Below, one piece after another: positions 25,640 through 33,563 of a stretch of DNA of 64,000 bases. The stretch is taken from positions 1,592,773 through 1,656,772 of the forward strand of contig NZ_KI543236.1 in the NCBI RefSeq assembly GCF_000496835.1, in the 5' to 3' direction. A program made the translations under genes and the position numbers. Position 1 is the stretch's first letter, and every line of letters starts with the position of its first letter. The notes beneath the pieces are model-generated. The model ran no database searches and was not told where the DNA came from. It saw only the letters and a list, made by a program, of their open reading frames with translations. The DNA is from Thalassobacillus devorans MSP14. GTDB taxonomy: Bacteria > Bacillota > Bacilli > Bacillales > Halobacillaceae.

Positions 25640-26284
25640 TCACCGTCCTGTCACCTTCTTAACCGTCAACGCTATACCATCTCCTACCGGAACAATCGTA
25701 GTATGGTAGTGGGGATGGCTGATCAACCAATCATTATAGGAACGTATTTTGTCACCTATCTTTTGCATGCGCTTATTATCATCATCTTTTCCCGCAGGAT
25801 ATCCCTTAAACAGAACATTATCAGATACAATGATTCCTTCGTCTGTAATCATCTGGCTATAATACTCAAAGAATTTTTGATATTGACCCTTAGCAGCATC
25901 TATAAATAGCAAATCAAAAGGACCTTTTTCATGGATTTCGTCTTGCAATTCAAGAGCATCCCCTAAGACAAGTTCGATTCGGGTGTCTTCATCTAGTCTT
26001 TCAAGGTTGGTTCTAGCCTGTTGATAACGTTCAGGGTCCCGCTCGATTGTTACTATCGTAGTTCCCGGATAAGCTTCTAACATTCGCAGGGCTGAATAAC
26101 CGATGGCCGCCCCTATTTCTAAAATTCTTTTAGGTCGTTTGACTCGTACAAGCTGCATTAAATAATGTATACCTGATGGCTCCATAATCGGAACTTGGTT
26201 TTCTTTGGCAAACTGCTCCAGTTCATCAGCCCATAGCGGGTTAGCTGGTAATAGTGAAGCAAGGTATTCTTCCGTCCGGCCCAT
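25640..26284 (-). CDS. yrrM: Class I O-methyltransferase YrrM
   Basis: SAM-dependent O-methyltransferase of the caffeoyl-CoA/catechol type; in B. subtilis YrrM modifies 5-hydroxyuridine of tRNA (as TrmR). Motifs: ILEIGAAIGYSALRML (SAM loop), DLLFIDAAKGQYQKFFEYY and IVSDNVLFKG. An upstream GTG frame begins at 26293, but ATG 26284 lies a good distance from AAAGGAGTG and gives 214 residues. Placed between mltG and udk. Confidence 0.92.
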   Translation of the reverse strand: MGRTEEYLASLLPANPLWADELEQFAKENQVPIMEPSGIHYLMQLVRVKRPKRILEIGAAIGYSALRMLEAYPGTTIVTIERDPERYQQARTNLERLDEDTRIELVLGDALELQDEIHEKGPFDLLFIDAAKGQYQKFFEYYSQMITDEGIIVSDNVLFKGYPAGKDDDNKRMQKIGDKIRSYNDWLISHPHYHTTIVPVGDGIALTVKKVTGR

Positions 26285-26385
26285 TATAAACACTCCTTTA
26301 CCAACCGTTCTTTCCTTTTACATTTTTACAACCCTAATATTTTAACATAAAGTTTACATTTCTTCACTATAATATCTCACACACT

Positions 26386-26466
26386 AAAAAGACCGTCTCA
26401 TCAGGGTCCTGTCTTTAAATAGTGTTGATCTATTCCAGACTTTTCGAACCCTGCAGAGACGGCCCT
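26386..26466 (-). terminator. Long structured terminator of mltG
   Basis: GACCGTCTC (26391-26399) pairs with GAGACGGCC (26456-26464, one mismatch). Inside are AGGGT/ACCCT and GTCTTTAAATAG/CTATTCCAGAC pairings, so nearly the whole 75 bases fold as one interrupted hairpin ending in Ts on the minus strand. Confidence 0.75.
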
Positions 26467-26470
26467 TTAC

Positions 26471-27607
26471 TTACCTTTGGCTATCAATGTGCTTTTTTTT
26501 CTTTTTGAGATGTTCATCATAGTTCTTCGAATAATAAACATTTCCTTCGCTATCGGCTACGAAATATAAATAATCAGACTCTGGTGGATTCACTGCAGCC
26601 TCCAGTGAATTTTTGTTGAAATTTGATATTGGTCCTACCGGTAGTCCTTTTATCTGGTAGGTATTGTAGGGGGATTCCACTTCCAAATCTTTATGAAGGA
26701 CTCTATCTTTATGTTTGCCAAGTGCATATAAAACTGTAGGATCTGTTTGAAGCGGCATTTCTTTTTCCAGACGATTATAAAAGACACCAGCTATTTTCTT
26801 ACGGTCTTCAGCTTTAGGTGCTTCGTTTTCCAAAAGGGAAGCCATGGTAATCAGTTCATGCACAGTAGAAATACTCAGGTTTTCCAGTTCAGGTCTATAA
26901 GGCAATACAATTTCCTGTGTTCTGGTCAGCATTCTTTCAATAATTGTTTCTATACTTGGATTTTTTTCATAAAAATCATAAGTGGAAGCAAATAAATACC
27001 CCTCTAAAGGGTGACGAATTTTAGGTGATTGAATTTCCTCGGTCAATAATTGCGGATATTGCTCCATCAATTTTTTGATATATTTAGGATTATCCGCTTT
27101 TTTTATAAATGCTTCAGCTGTGAAGTCTGTCTGTTTGGATTTTGCAAAGGTCTCGGCGATTTCTGTGATTTTTCTGCCTTCTGGGACAGTTACCCGAAAC
27201 AACGGCTCTCTGATTACTTTTCCAGTCTTCAATGACTCGATCAATTGGTCGATTGTCATAGCCTGGGTGAATTGGTATTCCCCTGCCTGAAAATCAGATT
27301 CATTTTTGAACTTAGTATAAAATCGAAAAATCACATCATTTTTAATTAGGTTTTTTTCTTCTAATATACTTGCAATAGAAGAAGTGGAAGAACCTAGTGG
27401 AATCTCGACTGTAATTTCTTCTTCTGCATTTGGATCAACCGGCTCTAAAGCTGCTTTGATATATAAATAACCGGCGATACCGCCGCCAATAAAAACAACT
27501 AATAATGTCGTCAGTACGATAGCTACAACTTTACGTACTGTGCTTGCTTCTTCTCCTCTTTTTTTCAAGCGTTTTTGATATAAATCCTTAAAGTTCGAAT
27601 CAGACAT
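26471..27607 (-). CDS. mltG: Endolytic murein transglycosylase MltG
   Basis: Cuts nascent glycan strands in the membrane-wall space and sets glycan length. 378 residues: a basic cytoplasmic start, a membrane helix (about 24-50), a LysM-like N-terminal domain and the YceG catalytic domain with ELITMASLLENEA (catalytic Glu in the LLENEA helix), GVFYNRLEKEMPLQTDPTVLYALG and LPVGPISNFNKNSLEAA. Matches B. subtilis YrrL. Positioned upstream of yrrM. Confidence 0.95.
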   Translation of the reverse strand: MSDSNFKDLYQKRLKKRGEEASTVRKVVAIVLTTLLVVFIGGGIAGYLYIKAALEPVDPNAEEEITVEIPLGSSTSSIASILEEKNLIKNDVIFRFYTKFKNESDFQAGEYQFTQAMTIDQLIESLKTGKVIREPLFRVTVPEGRKITEIAETFAKSKQTDFTAEAFIKKADNPKYIKKLMEQYPQLLTEEIQSPKIRHPLEGYLFASTYDFYEKNPSIETIIERMLTRTQEIVLPYRPELENLSISTVHELITMASLLENEAPKAEDRKKIAGVFYNRLEKEMPLQTDPTVLYALGKHKDRVLHKDLEVESPYNTYQIKGLPVGPISNFNKNSLEAAVNPPESDYLYFVADSEGNVYYSKNYDEHLKKKKKHIDSQR

Positions 27608-27873
27608 TGCCCATCCTCCTTAATCCATCCGGTACATTATACTACAAAAAGCACCATTTTTTCTATGGTTAAATGAACTACGATACAACTCCGGCCTCCA
27701 TACTTGAATCAAACAAGTATAGGAAAAACTTATGATTCTTCACAAGGTTTTCGCGATAAGCAATGCTTTTCCCATTCACAAGAGGTTTGTCTTCCGACTC
27801 TTGAGAATAAGTAAATGTACTATGTAAAAGCTCGCAACAATATATAGTCCAGTATATTTTTAAACTTCAAAAA

Positions 27874-28130
27874 GAACAAAAGCGCAAGCGCCTTGTTCAC
27901 CCCCGACAAGCTTAAGACAAGCCTCGGTGTGACGTTCTTTGTACTTTAATACAGACTAACTTTATTAAAGGATCAAAGTTTAAGAAAAACTAAGGCTTTC
28001 GCCATTAGGAAGCGGCGATAAGCCAAGTTTTTCTTATCACAAAGAGGATTGACTTAAGACCTCGAGGGGGTAGGCGCTGGAGCTGGATGTGAAAGTTATT
28101 CACATCCAGAAAATTTTATAATTTCCTAGA
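27874..28130. repeat. Structured intergenic repeat, copy 2 (expanded)
   Basis: Carries the same ends as copy 1 (GCGCAAGCGCCTTGTTCACC left; CCTCGAGGGGGTAGGCGCTG right) and the same tail AAATTTTATAATTTCCTAGA. The apex is enlarged by about 100 bases holding two more hairpins: ACTTTAATA/TTATTAAAG (27942-27969) and AAGAAAAACT/AGTTTTTCTT around GGCTTTCGCC (27982-28035). Fills most of the mltG-yrzB gap; bases 27640-27870 hold a possible degenerate relative and nothing else recognised. Confidence 0.8.
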
Positions 28131-28140
28131 AAACTAAAAA

Positions 28141-28166
28141 ACACGCTTCCACTTAAGGAAGCGTGT
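28141..28166 (-). terminator. Terminator of the alaS-yrzL-ruvX-yrzB operon
   Basis: Perfect 10-base arms ACACGCTTCC (28141-28150) and GGAAGCGTGT (28157-28166). An A-rich stretch to the left gives the T-run on the minus strand. Confidence 0.85.
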
Positions 28167-28173
28167 CGAGCTC

Positions 28174-28455
28174 TTACTCTTTTTCTTCAGTCAATGTGTT
28201 CAAAGTTTCTTCTACCATGTTCCACTCTTCGTCGGTTTCGATCTGGTATAACGCCAAATCGTCATCGTCTCCTTCTTTTTCCTCGTAACGGAAAGCAAAC
28301 ACTTCTACTTCTTCTTCGTCTTTCTGTTCCGCTGGAACGACTGCGATATAAGAATGGCTGGTCTCATCTACATCAAAGGTGAATAATACCTCAAATAAAT
28401 GTTCTTCCCCATTCTCATCCGGGATAATAATTCGCTCTTGTTCTTCTAAAGCCAT
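28174..28455 (-). CDS. yrzB: DUF1292 family protein YrzB
   Basis: The very acidic 93-residue protein has the core ERIIIPDENGEEHLFEVLFTFDVDE, typical of DUF1292 proteins, in which beta strands alternate with acidic loops. Function unknown. It is always found after ruvX in the yrzL-ruvX-yrzB cassette; spacing here is 14 bases. Confidence 0.92.
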   Translation of the reverse strand: MALEEQERIIIPDENGEEHLFEVLFTFDVDETSHSYIAVVPAEQKDEEEVEVFAFRYEEKEGDDDDLALYQIETDEEWNMVEETLNTLTEEKE

Positions 28456-28469
28456 GAAAATCCACTCCT

Positions 28470-28886
28470 TTATTGATTGGCATCTAGGTAGCTCTGTAAA
28501 ATAATGCTGGCTGCCATTTTATCAATTACTTTTTTTCTTTTTTTTCTGCTTACATCCGCAGTCAGTAACACACGTTCCGCAGCCATCGTTGTCAATCTTT
28601 CGTCCCAGAATACCACAGGGATCTGGAAGACTTCTTCTACTTTTCTCCCAAAGTCCTTGCTGGCTTCTCCCCTGGGCCCCACTGTGCCATTCATATTTTT
28701 CGGAAGGCCGATGACCATCCTGGAAATATCGTGTTCCTTGATGAGTTTCTCCAAGGCCTCATTTGCTGTGCCAAAATCAGGCTCTGTCCACTTGAGCGTG
28801 GTAATCCCTTGTGCAGTCCAGCCTAATCCGTCGGAGACAGCTACTCCGATTGTTTTTTCTCCGACATCTAATCCCATAGTTTTCAT
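28470..28886 (-). CDS. ruvX: RuvX/YqgF family Holliday junction resolvase-like nuclease
   Basis: The RNase H-like fold protein (138 residues; B. subtilis YrrK) is implicated in 16S rRNA 5' maturation and also called a putative Holliday junction resolvase. The catalytic acidic residues appear in MGLDVGEKTIGVAVSD (Asp near 6), IGLPKNMNGT, FWDERLTT and the C-terminal KKVIDKMAASIILQSYLD. Starts one base after the yrzL stop. Confidence 0.94.
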   Translation of the reverse strand: MKTMGLDVGEKTIGVAVSDGLGWTAQGITTLKWTEPDFGTANEALEKLIKEHDISRMVIGLPKNMNGTVGPRGEASKDFGRKVEEVFQIPVVFWDERLTTMAAERVLLTADVSRKKRKKVIDKMAASIILQSYLDANQ

Positions 28887-29153
28887 TTATTTATCTTTAT
28901 TTCCCTCCAAATAGTATTTCACCAGCTCTTCAATTAATTCGTCCCGTTCCATTTTCCTGATTAAGTTTCTGGCGTCTTTATGGCGAGGAATATACGCTGG
29001 ATCCCCGGAAAGCAGGTAGCCGACTATTTGGTTGATCGGATTATAACCTTTTTCTTTCAATGCTTCGTGCACCGAAAGAAGGACGGACCGTACATCCTGG
29101 TCGAACGGCTCCTCTGAAAAATTGAACTTCATGGTCTTGTCCATTGAACTCAT
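28887..29153 (-). CDS. yrzL: IreB/UPF0297 family regulatory phosphoprotein
   Basis: DUF965/IreB family protein. In Enterococcus the homologue is phosphorylated by the PASTA kinase IreK and affects cephalosporin resistance. The product contains MKFNFSEE and the nearly invariant [43 protein letters not shown]. An upstream frame starts at 29168; ATG 29153 after GAGGTG gives 88 residues, the usual size. Confidence 0.94.
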   Translation of the reverse strand: MSSMDKTMKFNFSEEPFDQDVRSVLLSVHEALKEKGYNPINQIVGYLLSGDPAYIPRHKDARNLIRKMERDELIEELVKYYLEGNKDK

Positions 29154-29225
29154 CTTAACACCTCGCACCTTTTTATGATTTACTCCATTATATACTTAAA
29201 TCAGGAGTTTGAAAAACATCGGAGT

Positions 29226-31856
29226 TTATTGGACGTATTCTTTCGCATATTGCAGGGCTTCACCGATTTTTGAAGGATCTTTCCCTCCGGCTTGTGCCAT
29301 ATCCGGACGTCCGCCTCCACCGCCGCCGCAACGAGCCGCAGCTTCTTTGATCAATTTCCCTGCATGATAACCATCTTCGATAAGATCTTTGGAAACTCCT
29401 GCAATCAACTGGACTTTTTCTCCATTCGCAGATGCTAACAGAATAATTCCTGAATCCAATTTCTGCTTTAATTCGTCCATCATGTTTCGCAGACTGTTGG
29501 CATCTTTAACATCTACCTGCTTCGCGAGTACAGGGATGCCATTCACTTCTTCCACTTCATCCAGTATGGAGCTGGCTTCCAAGTTGGAGAGCTTGCCAGC
29601 CAGAGATTCCTTTTCTCTTTGTTCTGCTTTCAACTCCTGATGAAGCGCATCGATTCGTTCTGGCACTTGTTCTGGTTTAGTTTTCAGACGGTCAGCAGCT
29701 TCCTTAAGGAGTCTTTCATTCTCATTCATATATTGATAAGCACTTTTAGCTGTAACTGCTTCAATACGTCGAGTACCTGCCCCGATTCCTGTTTCGGAGA
29801 CAACTTTAAACAATCCTATTTCGGCTGTATTCAGTACATGGCAGCCACCACAAAGCTCAAGGCTGTAATCCCCTACTTGGACGACACGGACTTCATCTCC
29901 GTACTTTTCACCGAATAGTGCCATAGCACCTTTTTCCTTTGCTTGTTGCAATGAATTATATTCTATTTTAACAGGAAGGGAATCCCATACTTTCTCATTG
30001 ACGATTGCTTCAATTTGATGGAGTTCGTCTTCCGAAACAGATCCGAAATGTGAAAAGTCAAAACGAAGACGGTCCGGAGCAACAAGTGAACCAGCCTGAT
30101 TAACATGACCACCGAGTACATCTTTCAATGCCTGATGCAGCAAGTGAGTCGCCGTATGGTTTTTTACCACAAATGAACGGGAACCTTGATCTACAATTGC
30201 TTCCACTATTGCTCCTTTTGTCAGTGTACCTTCCTTGACCACTACTTCATGCATATGTTGTCCATTAGGTGCCTTTTGTACATTCTGTACTTCAATGGCA
30301 ACCTCATTATTTTTCATTACGCCTTTATCAGCAATTTGTCCGCCGCTTTCTGCATAAAAAGGTGTTTTATCGAGAAAAATATACGCCTTTTCTCCCGAGG
30401 CTACCCTATCAGCGAAAGTTTTCCCTTTAATCAGTTCAACAATTTCTGCTTTTACGTCCAGGGTTTCATATCCAACAAATTCACTGTCCACCTGTACATC
30501 TCCAAGTACACCTTCCTGGATTTGCATGGAGTCAGACTTCTGACGAGCGTTTCGTGCACGTTCGCGCTGCTTTTCCATTTCCTCCTGAAACCCTTCTTCA
30601 TCAATGGTAAACCCGGCTTCTTCGACATATTCCTCTGTCAACTCTTTCGGAAAACCATAGGTGTCATATAAACGGAATACTTCTGAACCAGGAAACACAT
30701 TGTTTCCTTTTTTCGTTTCATCCTTAATGATATCTGAGAGAATCGAAAGACCTTCATTCAATGTTTCATGAAAACGCTCTTCTTCTGTTTTTATCACATT
30801 TTGGATAAATGATTGCTTTTCCCTTACTTCCGGATAGAAATCAATCATGATTTCTGCAACCTGAGGAACCAGCTTATACATGAATGGATCGTGAATTCCG
30901 ATTTGCTTCGCAAATCTTACCGCGCGTCGTAATAAACGACGTAAAACGTATCCCCGCCCCTCATTAGATGGCAGTGCACCGTCTGCTACAGCAAATGCCA
31001 CCGTGCGGATATGATCGGCAATTACTTTGAATGCAACGTCATGCCCGCTGTCCTGTCCATAGTTTGCATTGGCAAGTTTCTCTGTTTCTTTAATGATAGG
31101 CAGGAATAAATCTGTTTCAAAGTTTGTTGGGGTATCCTGGATGACACATACCATGCGTTCCAATCCCATTCCTGTATCAATATTCTTCTTCGGCAAAGGG
31201 GTGTAGGTATCATCCGGGTTATGATTAAACTGGGAAAATACTAGATTCCATATTTCTAAGTAACGTTCATTTTCTCCACCAGGATATAATTCCGGGTCCG
31301 TCGGATCATTCCCATATTTTTCCCCACGGTCGAAGAAAATTTCTGTGTTTGGACCACTTGGCCCTTCCCCGATATCCCAGAAATTCTCTTCCAGACGAAT
31401 GATACGCTCTTCCGGAATGCCAACCTTTTCTTTCCAGATGCTGTATGCTTCATCATCTTCGGGATGGACAGTTACAGATAAACGTTCTTCTTCAAAACCA
31501 ATCCAGTCAGAACTTGTAAGGAATTCCCATCCCCATTCAATTGCTTCTTCCTTAAAGTAATCCCCTATGGAGAAATTTCCGAGCATTTCAAAGAACGTGT
31601 GGTGACGTGCAGTTTTACCAACATTCTCAATGTCATTGGTTCGAATTGATTTTTGAGCATTGACAATCCGTGGGTTCTCAGGAATGACCCGGCCGTCAAA
31701 ATATTTCTTCAAAGTGGCTACCCCGCTGTTGATCCATAGTAAAGACGGGTCTTCATGGGGAACAAGGGAAGCACTCGGTTCAGTCCGGTGCCCTTTTTCA
31801 TTAAAAAAATCCAGATACATTTGACGTACTTGTGCTGATGTCAGTTTTTTCATCAT
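29226..31856 (-). CDS. alaS: Alanine--tRNA ligase
   Basis: Charges tRNA-Ala and edits Ser/Gly mischarging. 876 residues: class II catalytic domain at the N terminus (motif 2 near [31 protein letters not shown]), tRNA recognition region, editing domain with the zinc ligands HTATH (567-571) and CGGCH (669-673), a coiled segment and the C-Ala domain with [15 protein letters not shown]. Two adjacent ATG codons follow AGGAGG; either may start. Controlled by the upstream T-box; first gene of alaS-yrzL-ruvX-yrzB. Confidence 0.97.
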   Translation of the reverse strand: MMKKLTSAQVRQMYLDFFNEKGHRTEPSASLVPHEDPSLLWINSGVATLKKYFDGRVIPENPRIVNAQKSIRTNDIENVGKTARHHTFFEMLGNFSIGDYFKEEAIEWGWEFLTSSDWIGFEEERLSVTVHPEDDEAYSIWKEKVGIPEERIIRLEENFWDIGEGPSGPNTEIFFDRGEKYGNDPTDPELYPGGENERYLEIWNLVFSQFNHNPDDTYTPLPKKNIDTGMGLERMVCVIQDTPTNFETDLFLPIIKETEKLANANYGQDSGHDVAFKVIADHIRTVAFAVADGALPSNEGRGYVLRRLLRRAVRFAKQIGIHDPFMYKLVPQVAEIMIDFYPEVREKQSFIQNVIKTEEERFHETLNEGLSILSDIIKDETKKGNNVFPGSEVFRLYDTYGFPKELTEEYVEEAGFTIDEEGFQEEMEKQRERARNARQKSDSMQIQEGVLGDVQVDSEFVGYETLDVKAEIVELIKGKTFADRVASGEKAYIFLDKTPFYAESGGQIADKGVMKNNEVAIEVQNVQKAPNGQHMHEVVVKEGTLTKGAIVEAIVDQGSRSFVVKNHTATHLLHQALKDVLGGHVNQAGSLVAPDRLRFDFSHFGSVSEDELHQIEAIVNEKVWDSLPVKIEYNSLQQAKEKGAMALFGEKYGDEVRVVQVGDYSLELCGGCHVLNTAEIGLFKVVSETGIGAGTRRIEAVTAKSAYQYMNENERLLKEAADRLKTKPEQVPERIDALHQELKAEQREKESLAGKLSNLEASSILDEVEEVNGIPVLAKQVDVKDANSLRNMMDELKQKLDSGIILLASANGEKVQLIAGVSKDLIEDGYHAGKLIKEAAARCGGGGGGRPDMAQAGGKDPSKIGEALQYAKEYVQ

Positions 31857-31884
31857 TCATTTCCTCCTTATTGTATTAAAAAAA

Positions 31885-32133
31885 CCCGTCCCTGCTCGAA
31901 TTGAGCAGGGACGGGATATGATTTCCGCGGTACCACCCTGATTATGGAATAAAACTCCATCACCTTGGACGCTTAATAACGGTGCGCTGCCGGCGGGGAT
32001 TAACCGCACTCAGGAATAGCTTCTGCAGCCCTTCATCCAGGATTTCTTTCAGCCAGGGAAATCCCTCTCTTAAAGATGGTCTGCTGCATACTCATTTCCG
32101 TCTACATATTTCGATAACTATTTAATTTGGATA
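31885..32133 (-). promoter_or_regulatory. T-box riboswitch of alaS (specifier GCU)
   Basis: The leader ends in the T-box core AGGGTGGTACCGCGG (31925-31939 region, minus strand) and a terminator of 13-base arms (31885-31897/31903-31915). In stem I an AGAA-GCU-A specifier loop places Ala codon GCU at 32018-32020, flanked by GCTGC/GCAGC and the lower helix; AAGAGAGGGA marks the AG-bulge region. Uncharged tRNA-Ala should favour readthrough. Confidence 0.9.
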
Positions 32134-32139
32134 TGCGTT

Positions 32140-32168
32140 ATTATAGATAACTATCCAGGAGATGTCAA
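32140..32168 (-). promoter_or_regulatory. Consensus sigma-A promoter of the alaS leader
   Basis: On the minus strand TTGACA (32163-32168) and TATAAT (32140-32145) are 17 bases apart, a perfect consensus. The -35 overlaps the stop codon of the upstream permease gene. Confidence 0.9.
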
Positions 32169-33226
32169 TGGGCAGTCCTTGCTCTCCATATATGCTCTGC
32201 TATTACCTTGATACAGGTAAGTATCGGCACCGCAAGAATCATACCTAAAATTCCTGCCGCTTCTTCTCCTACGAGCAATGCAAGGATGATCAATATCGGG
32301 TGGATATGAATACTTTTCCCTACTATATAAGGTGATAATAAATTTCCTTCAGTCATCTGCACCACAATGATAGTGATGAGAACGTAAACTACCATTTTCA
32401 CAGAGGTAGTAAGCGCAATAATCACTGCTGGAAAGGCGCCAATCAGCGGACCAAAGTACGGAATAATATTCGTGGCACCGACAATCACCCCCAGAAGCAA
32501 AGGATACTTGATACCGATCAGCCAAAAACCAAGAAAAGACAGGCCGCCTACAAATAAACAAACTATAAATTGACCACGAATATAGCCACCTAAAGATACA
32601 CTGATATCATGCACCAGTGTCTTTCCTTCGAAATGGAAGCGTTTTGGCGTCAGCTTTTTGCAAGTGTCCTTAATTCTTTCTATATCCTTTAAAAAGTAAA
32701 ATGTCAATACGGGAATAACGGCTGCCACAACAAGCACTTCCATGATTCCGCTAAAGCTTGCAATCAGCATAGTGATACGTTCATTCGTCCAAGTCTCAAT
32801 TTGATAAAGAATTTCTGTCAGTTGATCATGGAAACTTTCCGGCAAGTCCGAAGTTTGCTGATAGATTTGTAATATTAAATTCCGGTAAGCTTCTGAGAAT
32901 TCCGGTATTTGTGCGTTCAAGTCTTTTAACTGATGGATTAACCTTGGAACTCCCTTATATAATCCAAACCCCACTCCTGCAAAAAATATAAAGAAAATTA
33001 TCAGTATTGCTATCCAGCGAGGCAGATGGCTTTCATGCAGCTTCTCTACGATAGGATGAAGCAGAAAAGCGATAAACCCTGCGATAAGAAAAGGAATGAG
33101 CACCTTCCAAATCCCGACTAGTAAACCTTTATAATAAGGAAACAGCTTCGCAAGCAAGTATAAACTTAATAGGATAAAGATCAGCAGCACAAAACGGTAT
33201 AATGCGCGTCTGATTTTCTCTTCCAT
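32165..33226 (-). CDS. yrrI: AI-2E family transporter (YrrI)
   Basis: The 353-residue membrane protein of the AI-2E/UPF0118 family has eight predicted helices, with two N-terminal pairs and a cytoplasmic amphipathic segment (about 90-150). The conserved C-terminal block includes GGYIRGQFIVCLFVGGLSFLGFWLIGIKYPLLLGVIVGATNIIPYFGPLIGA and EGNLLSPYIVGKSIHIHPILIIL. Some members are Na+(Li+)/H+ antiporters; substrate here unknown. Its start is two bases after the zinc-ribbon ORF stop. Confidence 0.9.
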   Translation of the reverse strand: MEEKIRRALYRFVLLIFILLSLYLLAKLFPYYKGLLVGIWKVLIPFLIAGFIAFLLHPIVEKLHESHLPRWIAILIIFFIFFAGVGFGLYKGVPRLIHQLKDLNAQIPEFSEAYRNLILQIYQQTSDLPESFHDQLTEILYQIETWTNERITMLIASFSGIMEVLVVAAVIPVLTFYFLKDIERIKDTCKKLTPKRFHFEGKTLVHDISVSLGGYIRGQFIVCLFVGGLSFLGFWLIGIKYPLLLGVIVGATNIIPYFGPLIGAFPAVIIALTTSVKMVVYVLITIIVVQMTEGNLLSPYIVGKSIHIHPILIILALLVGEEAAGILGMILAVPILTCIKVIAEHIWRARTAH

Positions 33227-33228
33227 TT

Positions 33229-33405
33229 TTACTCTGCTTCCTGAAAGAATAAGTCATTAAGGGAACTGAGGCTGCCATCCTCTTCTATCTGATGGACGTT
33301 CATTCTGCCATTTTCATAGGATAATTCAATATAGCAATTCCAGCAATAGTACTGGTTTGTACCAACTTTACCGATATCTTTTCGCTGACAGTTAGGGCAA
33401 ATCAA
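33229..33405 (-). CDS. 58-residue zinc-ribbon protein
   Basis: A TTG start after AAGGAG opens a 58-residue frame, ICPNCQRKDIGKVGTNQYYC to WNCYIELSYENGR, ending SLNDLFFQEAE. The CPNC (3-6) and CWNC (21-24) pairs make a four-cysteine zinc ribbon, followed by a short acidic tail. It stops two bases before yrrI, so the two are probably translated together. No function known; a rubredoxin-like metal-binding or RNA/protein-contact role is possible. Confidence 0.75.
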   Translation of the reverse strand: MICPNCQRKDIGKVGTNQYYCWNCYIELSYENGRMNVHQIEEDGSLSSLNDLFFQEAE

Positions 33406-33511
33406 GAGAAAAACTCCTTTTTAGCCCCTATCATGTCCCCGAAAAGCTTCAAATATACATAGAAATACTCTTTAGGACCTTAAATTTCGCATACTGGAAA
33501 CGATTCTTCTA

Positions 33512-33540
33512 TTGGGAGAAAGCCCCTCGGAATAGGGGAA
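33512..33540 (-). terminator. Weak terminator after recD2
   Basis: CCCCT/AGGGG arms (about 33514-33532) read on the minus strand and are followed by CTTTCTC. Short stem, poor T-run. Confidence 0.35.
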
Positions 33541-33563
33541 GTGAGCAACTCCTAGTGCGTTTT

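Noticed and set aside
28194-28382. 62-residue frame opposite yrzB
   Set aside because: Antisense shadow of an acidic gene; no start signals.
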